DNA from: CAYMYN01 sp964394665
Lineage (GTDB): Bacteria; Planctomycetota; UBA1135; GCA-002686595
Length of the DNA: 56,630 nt
Direction of reading: 5' to 3'
NCBI GenBank assembly: GCA_964394665.1
Contig: CAYMYN010000026.1
Span: 1-56,630 of the forward strand
The notes beneath the pieces are model-generated. The model did no database searches. It saw only the letters and a program-made list of their open reading frames with translations, and was not told the origin of the DNA. Both the position numbers and the translations under genes were made by a program. Every line of letters begins with the position of its first letter. Position 1 is the first letter of the stretch. This document shows positions 1 to 7,750 of the stretch, piece by piece.

Positions 1-398
1 CAGGAGGGGGGCGAGCCGCCCGCCGCCCCCTCCGCCAAGCTGCCCGCCGCGGCGAGCCCGATGCAGCCCGCGAGCACCACTCCCGCCCAACTCGACGCGA
101 TCACCGCCCCGCGCCCGCACCTGCGCGGCGCGAGCCAATCGTCCTCCCCGCCGCGCCAGCGCCCGACGAGGGCCGCCGCCTGCCCCAGGCCCGCGACGAG
201 CACCACCGCCGACAGTCCCAGCCACACCCCCGCGCGCGCGAACCCGCGCGCCAAGGCCTCGCCGTCGCCGGCCTCGAGCCGCGCCACCTCGCCCGCCCAA
301 TCCCGGCGCACCAGCACCAGGGCCACCCACCCGAAGACCACCCACACGCCCGGCCCAGCCGTGCGTCGAGCCGCCAGAGCCATCAATCCGAGGTTCAC
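1..398 (-). CDS. Membrane protein, 5' part only (runs off the left edge)
   Basis: Reading the minus strand from a GTG at 398 (or the in-frame ATG at 383) gives an open frame without stops to the window edge. It has a hydrophobic segment at about residues 17-30, an amphipathic stretch with DWAGEVARLEAGDGEALARG, a second hydrophobic segment near residues 55-75, then GEDDWLAPR and a third hydrophobic stretch. This pattern (large polar loop between membrane spans, then a DWL-APR turn) resembles the permease part of ABC-2 type exporters, but this is only a resemblance. It lies upstream of and in the same direction as the WD40 gene only in the sense of strand; its own 3' end lies outside the window. 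The plus-strand open frame over the same bases has low-complexity Arg/Pro/Ala composition and is a shadow. Confidence 0.55.
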   Translation of the reverse strand, partial: MNLGLMALAARRTAGPGVWVVFGWVALVLVRRDWAGEVARLEAGDGEALARGFARAGVWLGLSAVVLVAGLGQAAALVGRWRGGEDDWLAPRRCGRGAVIASSWAGVVLAGCIGLAAAGSLAEGAAGGSPPS

Positions 399-477
399 GC
401 GCCGGTCATGCTACGGCGCGCGCGCGCCCGGGGCCCGGCCGGAGTGCTGGAACGGTGCGCGCGCTCGTCGCGTTCGC

Positions 478-1446
478 CTACTGGAAGATCGAGAGCCGCG
501 TATCCGCGCGGCTCACCGCGAGCACGTCGTCCTTGCCCACGAAAACGAGGCCCGTGACGGCGCCCGTGCCCACGGGCGCGAGCACCCCGGTCCGCTCGCC
601 CTTCTTCAGGTCCCAGATCTCGACGCGGCCTTGGGTGTCCCCGACGGCGAGGCGCGCGCCCTTCGAGTCGATCGCCAGGCGCGCGATGCCGACTCCGCTC
701 TCCCGCAGCACGTCCCTCGGTCGGCCGTTGCCGGCGCGCCAGGTGCGCAGGTCGCCGGCACCGGAGCCGGAGACGATGAGCGTGCCCTTCCGATCGATCG
801 CGACCGCCGTCACCGGCCCCTTGTGCGCCTCCGTCACCCGTCGGTCGTCGACGTTGGCGCTCTGCGGGTTGACGTAGCGCAGGGTTCCGTCCGCGCCACC
901 GGCGACCAGGAGCTTCGCCGCGTCATCCATCGCCAAGCAAGTCACCCCGCCATTCTTCAGGTCGCGGTTGCTGTAGGAGCTCACCTGCTTGGGGATCAGG
1001 CGCGTGAGCACCCCGCGATCGGTGCCGAGCCAGACCCAACGGTCCTTGGGGTCGAGCACCATGCAGCGCGACATCTGCATGACCGTCGTGCCGCCCAGGG
1101 AGTCGTGCTCGTCCCCATCGCGCAGGCGGCAGAACGTGACCGCGACCGGTCCCAAGCCGTAGGCGAAGAGCTCGCCACCGATCGCGAGGCCCGCGATCGG
1201 GACCTGCCCCGAGGCCCGCCGTTTCCACAACGCTTCTCCGTCCCCGACTCTCCACGCGTGAATCTGTCCCTTCGCCGCGCTGATCAGCACGGCGCCATCC
1301 GCCGAAGCCGCGAGCTGGTCGATCGGGTTGTCATGGGCGTCGAGGATGCGCGTCGGCTCCAGGGCGGCAGGCTCCACGGAGTCATCCTGCGCCACGGCGA
1401 GGAGCGCGAACGCGGCGAGTGCGAGCGGCAGAGAAAACAGGCGCAT
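478..1446 (-). CDS. Secreted WD40-repeat beta-propeller protein
   Basis: A 322-residue protein beginning with a Sec signal peptide (MRLFSLPLALAAFALLAVAQ). The rest is a run of WD40-type blades with recognisable endings such as GQIHAWRVGDGE, GDLRTWRAGNG and GRVEIWDLKKGE, and interblade starts such as AHKGPVTAVAIDRKG. Blades are enough for one propeller of about seven. Propellers of this type are protein-interaction platforms; no enzymatic domain is fused to it. The start has a good Shine-Dalgarno (GGGAGG about 6 nt upstream of the ATG). It diverges from the ECF sigma/kinase pair across a 138-bp region that must hold both promoters. Exported WD40 proteins near Hanks kinases are common in planctomycetes, so a shared signalling role is possible but not shown. 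Confidence 0.85.
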   Translation of the reverse strand: MRLFSLPLALAAFALLAVAQDDSVEPAALEPTRILDAHDNPIDQLAASADGAVLISAAKGQIHAWRVGDGEALWKRRASGQVPIAGLAIGGELFAYGLGPVAVTFCRLRDGDEHDSLGGTTVMQMSRCMVLDPKDRWVWLGTDRGVLTRLIPKQVSSYSNRDLKNGGVTCLAMDDAAKLLVAGGADGTLRYVNPQSANVDDRRVTEAHKGPVTAVAIDRKGTLIVSGSGAGDLRTWRAGNGRPRDVLRESGVGIARLAIDSKGARLAVGDTQGRVEIWDLKKGERTGVLAPVGTGAVTGLVFVGKDDVLAVSRADTRLSIFQ

Positions 1447-1584
1447 GGTGTCCTCCCAGGCACGACCACGGTTTTCGTGGCCCCAATCCTACCCGGGCTC
1501 GAGAGGACATCGACCTGCGGGGAGGGGTGAGGAGGAATCCGGGATCGGCCGGCGCTGGACGGGGCGGAGTCGCCTGATGGGGGC

Positions 1585-2202
1585 ATGGGAACCTCCGTGG
1601 TAGAAACGGGGCGCGTGGAGCGCACGGCGGATCTGTTGGATCGGGCCCGGGCGGGGGAGCGGGGGGCGTTCGACGTCCTGTTCGCACGCTCGCTGCCGCG
1701 CCTGGAGTGGTTCGTGGGGCTGCGCCTGGGGGCGGGGCTGCGCGGGAAGGTCGAGGTCGGGGACGTCGTGCAGGAGACCTACGTCGAGGCCTGGAAGCAG
1801 CTCGGGAGCTTCGAGGCGCGCGGCGAGGGGTCTTTCCTGCGCTGGCTCTTCGCCCTGGCGGCGAATCGCATCCGGCGCCAGCTCGAGCACCACGGGGCGC
1901 GCAAGCGCGCGGCGGTCGAGGCCGTCGGCCCAGCGGACGCGGCCCTGGCCCTGGCGGCCGATCCGCGCAGCGGGCCCTGCACGCGGGCCGCGCGGCTCGA
2001 GGGCCGCGCGCGCATCGCCCAGGCCCTGGAGGGACTCGAGGAAGGGCCGCGCGAGGCGTTGATCCTGCGCGTCCTCGAAGGGCGAGCGTTGGACGAGGTC
2101 GCCCAGCGCATGGGGCGCTCGGAGTCCGCCGTGCGGCGCCTCGTGGCCCGCGGCCTGGCCGAGCTGGGTCGCGCCCTCGGCGGGGAGGCGCAGCGTGATT
2201 GA
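1585..2202 (+). CDS. ECF-family RNA polymerase sigma factor
   Basis: A 205-residue sigma-70 family protein with only regions 2 and 4. Region 2 is at about residues 15-95 (includes VGDVVQETYVEAWKQL, then FLRWLFALAANRIRR, the promoter-melting and RNAP-binding part). Region 4 is at about 135-200 (LEGLEEGPREALILRVLEG followed by a helix-turn-helix, LDEVAQRMGRSESAVRRLVARG). This is the ECF type often coupled to Ser/Thr kinases in planctomycetes. The stop codon overlaps the GTG start of the kinase gene by 8 bp, so the two are co-translated. No anti-sigma factor is adjacent; control by the kinase is a reasonable inference. An ATG at 1585 follows a G-rich stretch; in-frame GTG codons a few residues later are alternatives. 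Confidence 0.93.
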   Translation: MGTSVVETGRVERTADLLDRARAGERGAFDVLFARSLPRLEWFVGLRLGAGLRGKVEVGDVVQETYVEAWKQLGSFEARGEGSFLRWLFALAANRIRRQLEHHGARKRAAVEAVGPADAALALAADPRSGPCTRAARLEGRARIAQALEGLEEGPREALILRVLEGRALDEVAQRMGRSESAVRRLVARGLAELGRALGGEAQRD

Positions 2203-5200
2203 GCCCGACGACGAGTTCCTGGCCGAGCTCGAGGATCCCGACGAGCGCGGCGACGCCGAGCGCGCCCTCGAGGCCCTCGCCGAGGCCCTGGGCGAGGACG
2301 GGCCCGCCGCGCCCGCCGATCCGGGCCTGCCCGAGGACTACGAGCTGCTCGGCGTCCTGGGTCAGGGCGCGGGCGGTGTCGTGTACCGCGCGCGCCAACG
2401 CAGCCTCGAGCGCGAGGTGGCGGTCAAGCTGCTGCTGGCCCGCCCCGACGCGCGCGGCACGGAGCGGCTCTTCGCCGAGGCGCGGCGCCTCGCCGCCCTG
2501 CGCCATCCGAGCATCGTCCAGGTGCACGAGGTCGGGCGCGCGCGCGGCGGCGTGTACCTGACGATGGAGCTCCTCGGCGGCGGCAGCCTGCAGGAGCTGC
2601 TCGCGGGCGGCGCGCTCAATCCGGGCCGCGCCGCGCGCCTCGTGCGCCAGGCCGCCGAAGCCCTGGCCTACACCCACGGCCGCGGCGTGGTGCACCTCGA
2701 CCTGAAACCGGGCAACGTCCTGCTCGACGGGGAGGGCGAGGCGCACCTGGCCGATTTTGGCCTCGCGCGCGAGCTGGGCCAGGTCGAGCACTCGACCAGC
2801 GGCGGCCTGGTGGGCACGCCGGTCTACATGGCCCCCGAGCAGGCCGCCGATCGGCGCGAGCTCCTGGGCGAGCGCACCGACGTGTACGGGCTCGGCGCGT
2901 TGCTCCACACCTGCCTGACCGGTGCTCCGCCCTTCGCCGCCCGCTCGCTCGCGGACGTGCTGCACGCCGTGCGCTTCGAGGAGCCGCGCGACCTGCGCGC
3001 CGCCGCACCGTCGACGCCGCCCGATCTGGTCGCGATCGCCGCGGTGGCGATGGCCAAGGACCCCGCCGAGCGCTATCCGACCGCCCGCGCGCTGGCCCAG
3101 GACCTGGCGCGCTACGAAGCCGGTGAGCCCGTCACGGCGCGCCCACCCGGCGGTCTGCGGCGCTTCGCGCGCCGCCTGCGCGCCCACCGGCGCGAGCTGG
3201 CGAGCGCCCTCGTGGCGATGGTCCTGACCGCGCTCTCGTTCCTGCCCTTCGCGACCTCCCCGAACGGCCCGGGGAGCGCGGACTGGATGCGGGCGGTCGA
3301 GGAACTCGACGCGCGCGGCGAAGCGCGCGCCGCCGAGCTGCTCGCCGAGCACCTGCGCCGCGGGGGCGAGCTCGGGGAGGGAGATCTGGCGCGCCTCGAT
3401 GCGCGCCGTGGGCGCGCGGCGGTCCCCGCGCCGGCCCCGATCCCCGCGGCGCGCCGGAGCCCGATCCTGCGAGCGATCCGGCCGCCCTTCGACGCCCTCG
3501 AGGTCGAGCGCGCGGCGCGCGAGGAGCTGGCCGAGGCGATCGCCCGCGCGAGCGACGGGCCCGAGCCGTCCGACGGGACGCTCGCGGCCCTCTTCGCCCT
3601 CGAACCGTGGTCCTGGCGCGGCGCCTTCGCGGCCTGGGAGATGGACGAGCCGGGCCGCGCGCGGGCGCTGGTCGAGAGGCTCGAGTCGCTCTCCCTTCCA
3701 GCGAGCGCGCGGGAACTCCTGGCGGCGGCGCGCGCGGAGCTCGAGCTCGAGCTGCCTGCGGAGCGGATCGGCGTGCACATCGACACCTGGGTCGTGCTCG
3801 ACGACGGCCGAGCGCGGCGCCTGTGGAGCGGTGCGGGTGAAGGTCGGGTCGGCGAGGAGCTGCGCCTCGCGGGCAGCGCCGGCCCCGATCCGCGCTTGCC
3901 GCGCGAGCGCTACGGCTTCGACTTCCTGGGGCTCGCTCCGAGTTGGCCGCGGCGCGCCTACGACGGTCAGGTCGAGGCCGAGGGACGCATCGAGCGCCGC
4001 GCGGGGGGCCTGGTGTGGGCGCTCAGGGACCGCGAGATCTGGCTGCGGGGCGGAGGCGCGTTCAGCGGTGGGTTCGTGCGCCAAGCGCGGGACGGACTGC
4101 TGATCGGCGCGCCGGCCTTGCTCGAGGCCCAGCGTTTGGTGTGGGCCGGGGGCGGCGCAACCGTGCTGATGTTCGGCGAGGCGCGCGTCCTCGACGGTGA
4201 TCTCGGGCCGAGCGTGGAGCGGACGTTCGCCGAGTGGGGGCGAGCCCTGGTCGATGGCTCGTCGCGCGACCTCGAATCCGAGGAAGGTGCCTTCCCGCGC
4301 GAGCCGGCCCCGCGTGCGGCCGCGCTCGATCGCCTGATCGGCGCCGCGCTGTGCGCCGACCAAGGGCAGGCGGCCGAGCTCGCAGCGCTGGCCGAGCGCC
4401 TCGCCGCGCGCGGGATCGACGTCAGCGAGCTCTCGCGCCCCTTCTTCGAGCGCGGCACCTTCGCGGGCGTGACCCAGGCCGGCGCCGACGCCGCGTTCTG
4501 GCTCGCGTTGCCGGGCTCGCTGCCCGCCAGCGCGCCCGGCCCGCGCTACGACCTCCTGCCGGCAACGAAGAGCCTGCAGCGCGGCCATCGCACCGCGCCC
4601 AACGGCAAGGACTGGATCTGGATCGGCTACGTCGCGGCGGGCGCGTTGCTCGTCGCCTTCGCCCGCTCGCGTCCCGCGCGCAGCCCCGCGCGCCTCGCGC
4701 CGTTGGGTCTGGCGATCCTCTTCCCGCTGCTCGCGCTGGACAAGAGCGTGCTCACGCCCGCGGGCTTCGTGCCCCTGGACGGAATCGGCTGCGCGCTGGC
4801 GGCCCTGGCGGCCCTGCTCCTGTTGCCCTGGTCCGGTCGCGCCGGGCGCTGGGCCGCCGCGTGGCTGGCACTCGCCGCCGTGCAGGAGTTCTGCGCGCCG
4901 TATCTGGGATTCTCCGTGCCGCGCATCCCCCTGGCCCTGGGCTTCTTGGCCCTCGCCGCCGTGGCGCGACACCTGGATCCCCGCGGCCCGCGGACCTTCC
5001 GGCGGGCCGTTCCCGCGATCTTCGTCGCGCTGTACTCCGTTGCCCTGCTGCTGCCCACCGACGGCCCCTGGCGCTCCTCCTGCGCCCACGCCCTCGCCCT
5101 GTGGGTGCTCTGGGTCCTACTGGTGCTCGCGAACGCCGCCTCGGCCCGCGCCCGGGAACTGCGGGCCAGCGCGCACGGAATCGGGAATGGACCGGGATCC

Positions 5201-5209
5201 GGTCCCTGA
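2195..5209 (+). CDS. Hanks-type Ser/Thr protein kinase with C-terminal multi-span membrane domain
   Basis: A 1004-residue protein starting at a GTG inside the end of the sigma gene. The kinase domain is at about residues 48-310: glycine loop GQGAGGVVY (57-65), catalytic-site lysine in AVKLL (K78), catalytic loop HLDLKPGN (167-174, with the usual HRD changed to HLD), DFG at 187-189 and APE at 213-215. All residues needed for activity are present. One membrane span lies near 335-352. The middle (about 360-790) is an unrecognised Ala/Arg/Glu-rich region, probably extracytoplasmic, and the last 200 residues form about seven hydrophobic helices. The membrane bundle at the C-terminus is unusual; most planctomycete kinases carry WD40 or TPR there. 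Likely partner of the co-translated ECF sigma factor. Confidence 0.92.
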   Translation: MIEPDDEFLAELEDPDERGDAERALEALAEALGEDGPAAPADPGLPEDYELLGVLGQGAGGVVYRARQRSLEREVAVKLLLARPDARGTERLFAEARRLAALRHPSIVQVHEVGRARGGVYLTMELLGGGSLQELLAGGALNPGRAARLVRQAAEALAYTHGRGVVHLDLKPGNVLLDGEGEAHLADFGLARELGQVEHSTSGGLVGTPVYMAPEQAADRRELLGERTDVYGLGALLHTCLTGAPPFAARSLADVLHAVRFEEPRDLRAAAPSTPPDLVAIAAVAMAKDPAERYPTARALAQDLARYEAGEPVTARPPGGLRRFARRLRAHRRELASALVAMVLTALSFLPFATSPNGPGSADWMRAVEELDARGEARAAELLAEHLRRGGELGEGDLARLDARRGRAAVPAPAPIPAARRSPILRAIRPPFDALEVERAAREELAEAIARASDGPEPSDGTLAALFALEPWSWRGAFAAWEMDEPGRARALVERLESLSLPASARELLAAARAELELELPAERIGVHIDTWVVLDDGRARRLWSGAGEGRVGEELRLAGSAGPDPRLPRERYGFDFLGLAPSWPRRAYDGQVEAEGRIERRAGGLVWALRDREIWLRGGGAFSGGFVRQARDGLLIGAPALLEAQRLVWAGGGATVLMFGEARVLDGDLGPSVERTFAEWGRALVDGSSRDLESEEGAFPREPAPRAAALDRLIGAALCADQGQAAELAALAERLAARGIDVSELSRPFFERGTFAGVTQAGADAAFWLALPGSLPASAPGPRYDLLPATKSLQRGHRTAPNGKDWIWIGYVAAGALLVAFARSRPARSPARLAPLGLAILFPLLALDKSVLTPAGFVPLDGIGCALAALAALLLLPWSGRAGRWAAAWLALAAVQEFCAPYLGFSVPRIPLALGFLALAAVARHLDPRGPRTFRRAVPAIFVALYSVALLLPTDGPWRSSCAHALALWVLWVLLVLANAASARARELRASAHGIGNGPGSGP

Positions 5210-5383
5210 TCGACTACGGATCCGATCCTGCGCGTTGCGCGCAGGATTCGCGCCGTAGTCGATCCGGCGCCCATTGGGCGCCGCGCCGCCCATCAGGCGG
5301 CGGGGAGGGGGAGGCCGCGTGTCGCGGCCGGATCGGGGGAGGTCCTCCTCCCCCGCAAGGGGAAGCAGCGCGGGCCCCGCGCT
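5208..5383. repeat. Cluster of six perfect short-loop hairpins after the kinase gene
   Basis: The gene-free stretch 5210-5554 begins with inverted repeats packed almost end to end. (1) 5208-5264: outer 12-bp arms (5208-5219/5253-5264) enclosing a 10-bp stem (5225-5234/5238-5247) with a TTG loop. (2) 5265-5283: 8-bp stem, ATT loop. (3) 5284-5302: 7-bp stem, CATCA loop. (4) 5313-5329: 7-bp stem, TGT loop. (5) 5335-5354: 8-bp stem GGGGGAGG/CCTCCCCC. (6) 5367-5383: 7-bp stem, GCC loop. The first overlaps the kinase stop codon and could terminate transcription, though no T-tract follows. Six in 176 bp exceeds what a terminator needs; a structured RNA or repeat cluster is possible. 5384-5554 shows no gene. 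Confidence 0.6.
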
Positions 5384-5554
5384 CCGCGTTGGGTTGCGGG
5401 TCTCACCCGCGCTGAGCTTCCGGTACCCAGAACGGCGAAACGCTGGAGCGGCGCGGGCAAGTCGGGAGGTGCCACGCGCGACCCGGGGGCCCTGCCCGCG
5501 CCGGGTAGACTGGCAACGCCCATCCAGAGCCCCCCGACCCGGTGGAGCACGACC

Positions 5555-6757
5555 ATGATTCCGCTCTCACGCATCGCTCTCCAGCTTGCCCTCGTGTCCC
5601 CCGCGCTCGGCCAGAGCACCTGGTACGTCGACGCGGGTCACACGCCGCCCGGCTCGGGGAGTCCCTCGGATCCCTTCGTCGGCATCCAACAGGCGATCGA
5701 CGCGCCTTCGACCCTGCGCGGGGACACGATCCTCGTGGCTCCCGGGCTCTACGTCGAGAACGTCGACTTCGGCGCCAAGCGCCTGATCCTGGAGAGCACC
5801 GGCGGGCCGCTCGTGACCGAGATCCGCGCCGCGGGCCCGGGACACGTCGTTGCCTTGAGTCCCGTCCTGCCGCTCTCGGGCGAGATCCACCGCGTCGAGG
5901 GCTTCACCATCAGCGGAGGGATGGGGCCGGCCGACGCGGGCATCTTGGTGCCCTCCGATGCCTTCGCCTTCGTGCGGTACGTCATCGTGCGCGACTGCGT
6001 CGGCGTGGGGGTCAAGAACGAGTACGACCTCGTCCTCCAACACGCGACGATCGTCGGCAACGGCCTGGGTTTCTGGAACGCACCCGGCGGCGTTCTGTGG
6101 CAGACCAGGCACCTGATCGTGTGGGGGAACACGATCGAGGCCGACGTCGCGGGCTACTTCGGCGGCGACCCGATCACGCACAGCATCCTCCCCACGCCCT
6201 GCGCCGCCTGCGAGCACAGCACCTTCTACGCGGATCCTCTCTTCTGGGACGAGGGCGCTCGCGATCTGCGCCTGCGCCCCGGCTCACCCGCGATCCTCCC
6301 GGGCCCCGACATGGGCGCCCTGCCCTACGACCCCTCCTACGCGCCCGCGCCCGAGAGCTACTGCACCGGCGCGCCGAACTCGGCGGGCCCGGGTGCGTCG
6401 ATCTCCTCCAGCGGCAGCCCGAGCCTCGTCGCGGCGAGCTTCACCCTGCATGTCGCCAACGCGGCGCCGAATCAGGCCGGGCTGTTCCTCTACGCCGCCG
6501 GCCAGACGCAGGTCCCCTTCGGCGACGGCTTCCGTTGCCTCGCGCACCCCATCTACCGCCTGATCCCGGCGCTCACCGCCGATGGAGCAGGCGCCGCCGC
6601 GCGCCCCTTGAACTTCGCGGCCCCGCCCGCGAACTCCGGCCCCAGCCAAATCCACCCCGGCTCGACCTGGAACTTCCAGTTCTGGTACCGCGATCCCGCC
6701 GCCGCGGGCAGCGGCTTCAACCTCTCCAACGGCCTGCGCGCGCACTTCGTCCCCTGA
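5555..6757 (+). CDS. Secreted right-handed beta-helix protein (DUF1565-like) with planctomycete C-terminal domain
   Basis: A 400-residue exported protein with a short signal peptide (MIPLSRIALQLALVSPALGQ). The N-terminal half begins TWYVDAGHTPPGSGSPSDPF and continues with a repetitive pattern (DTILVAPGLYVENVDF, RLILEST, IHRVEGFTISGG) typical of parallel beta-helix proteins of the pectate-lyase fold. The C-terminal ~130 residues begin YCTGAPNSAGPGASISSSGSPS and include FLYAAGQTQVPFGDGFRCL and FQFWYRDPAAAGSGFNLSNGL. From memory this resembles a C-terminal module repeated in many planctomycete secreted proteins. Catalytic residues cannot be assigned, so polysaccharide binding or cleavage is only a possibility. 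Confidence 0.8.
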   Translation: MIPLSRIALQLALVSPALGQSTWYVDAGHTPPGSGSPSDPFVGIQQAIDAPSTLRGDTILVAPGLYVENVDFGAKRLILESTGGPLVTEIRAAGPGHVVALSPVLPLSGEIHRVEGFTISGGMGPADAGILVPSDAFAFVRYVIVRDCVGVGVKNEYDLVLQHATIVGNGLGFWNAPGGVLWQTRHLIVWGNTIEADVAGYFGGDPITHSILPTPCAACEHSTFYADPLFWDEGARDLRLRPGSPAILPGPDMGALPYDPSYAPAPESYCTGAPNSAGPGASISSSGSPSLVAASFTLHVANAAPNQAGLFLYAAGQTQVPFGDGFRCLAHPIYRLIPALTADGAGAAARPLNFAAPPANSGPSQIHPGSTWNFQFWYRDPAAAGSGFNLSNGLRAHFVP

Positions 6758-7019
6758 CGTCCCCGCGGCGATGGAGTGACCTTCCAACGCCCGCTTCGCC
6801 CGCGATCTCCCGCCCCTGGACTTGGGCGAGAAGCGTGCAACCGTGGCCCGTCCGCGCGGTCTTGACCCTGGCGGCTCGCCGATCCACCCCACGTCGGGCG
6901 TGGCACGGCGGGGCGAAGCTCGACGGTCGGGGGTCGAGTGCTGCGCGGCCCGCGTGCTGGGGCGTTCGGCAGGCGTGCTCCGATCGGCGCAGCGATTTCG
7001 GATGGAGGAGGAACGGCAC

Positions 7020-7409
7020 ATGCGCACGAAGGCGATGACCTACCTGCTGGCGCCCTGGGCCCTGCTCGCGCTGTTGGTCGGGGCGGCGAAGGCGGACGTG
7101 ACGATCGACGCCAACATCAACGGGAACACGGTCAACTACACCGTGAAGGGGCTCGACCCGGGTGCCCACTACACGGTGTCCATCGAGCATCTCTCCAGCG
7201 GCCAGAGCAACCCCTATGGCCACGCCGCGGACGCACACGGGCAGGTCTCGGGTAGCGGGACTCCGGGCAATACGACCGTCCATCCGGGACAGTCTGTGAA
7301 GGTGACGGTGCGCAATGGCGCGAACCAGGACGTAGCCTCCAAGACCATCACCAAGCCCAAGCCGCAACCGTGGTACCGGAAGGGGTGGCTACCCTGGAAC
7401 TGGTTCTAG
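7020..7409 (+). CDS. Small secreted protein of unknown function
   Basis: A 129-residue protein whose start at 7020 is fixed by an excellent ribosome binding site (GGAGGAGG) 8 nt upstream; the longer open frame upstream has low-complexity composition and is not coding. It has a signal peptide (hydrophobic residues 8-22, cleavage likely after AKA) and a mature part that looks like one beta-sandwich (VTIDANINGNTVNYTVKGL, HYTVSIEHLSSG, SVKVTVRNGANQD), ending in the aromatic/basic tail PWYRKGWLPWNWF. I do not recognise the family. The TAG stop lies inside the CTAG that flanks the mobile element starting at 7410, so insertion of that element may have set or altered the C-terminus. Confidence 0.7.
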   Translation: MRTKAMTYLLAPWALLALLVGAAKADVTIDANINGNTVNYTVKGLDPGAHYTVSIEHLSSGQSNPYGHAADAHGQVSGSGTPGNTTVHPGQSVKVTVRNGANQDVASKTITKPKPQPWYRKGWLPWNWF

Positions 7410-7605
7410 CCCGGGTTATTCATGAGATTTTCGAGCAGACGGCCCAACCGGCGGCCTACGGCCGCCTTTCGCCGCCTGGCGGCACTTTGCGGCCACGGGA
7501 GTCCTCAACGACCTGTTCAAGGTCGCCTCCGGCTCCCGCGCCCGCAAAGCACCACCAGACAACGACTTGGGCTCGTCTGCTCGAAAATCTCACGAATAAC
7601 CCGGG
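7410..7605. mobile_element. MITE-like non-autonomous transposon with 31-bp terminal inverted repeats
   Basis: The first 31 bases (7410-7440, beginning CCCGGGTTATTCATGAGATT) are the reverse complement of the last 31 (7575-7605) with a single mismatch. The element is flanked on both sides by CTAG (7406-7409 and 7606-7609), which fits a 4-bp target-site duplication. At 196 bp it has no room for a transposase; the interior is GC-rich with small inverted repeats. From memory the repeats resemble ends of IS1380-like elements, which also make short duplications, but that assignment needs a database check. The short open frames across it are shadows. Confidence 0.8.
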
Positions 7606-7662
7606 CTAGCCCGGGTCGGTGGCCAGTCTCCGAGACGTCCATTCGGCCCGCGGCACTGGGGT

Positions 7663-7692
7663 GTGGGGAGCGGGTCACGTCGCGCTCCCCAC
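7663..7692. other. 10-bp inverted repeat upstream of the carboxypeptidase-regulatory-like gene
   Basis: GTGGGGAGCG (7663-7672) and CGCTCCCCAC (7683-7692) are exact reverse complements separated by a 10-base loop containing GTCACGT. It lies between the mobile element and the ATG at 7751, so it could be an operator or a leader hairpin for that gene. No T-tract follows, so terminator function is less likely. Confidence 0.4.
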
Positions 7693-7750
7693 GCCGAGGA
7701 CCCCGGAGCGGCGTGAGCGCCCTCCCGATTCCACCGCAAGCCCGAACTCG

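Noticed and set aside
61..1530. 489-residue plus-strand open frame at the left edge
   Set aside because: Antisense to the truncated membrane protein and WD40 gene, both of which have signal or domain features.
1382..5089. 1235-residue minus-strand open frame opposite the sigma/kinase genes
   Set aside because: Arg/Gln/Gly-rich low-complexity translation; antisense shadow of the kinase in GC-rich DNA.
7370..7609. 79-residue open frame across the mobile element
   Set aside because: Starts inside the preceding gene and consists of element sequence; not a transposase.
7663..7692. Hairpin as a terminator
   Set aside because: No upstream gene ends near it except across the mobile element, and no T-tract; listed only as an inverted repeat.
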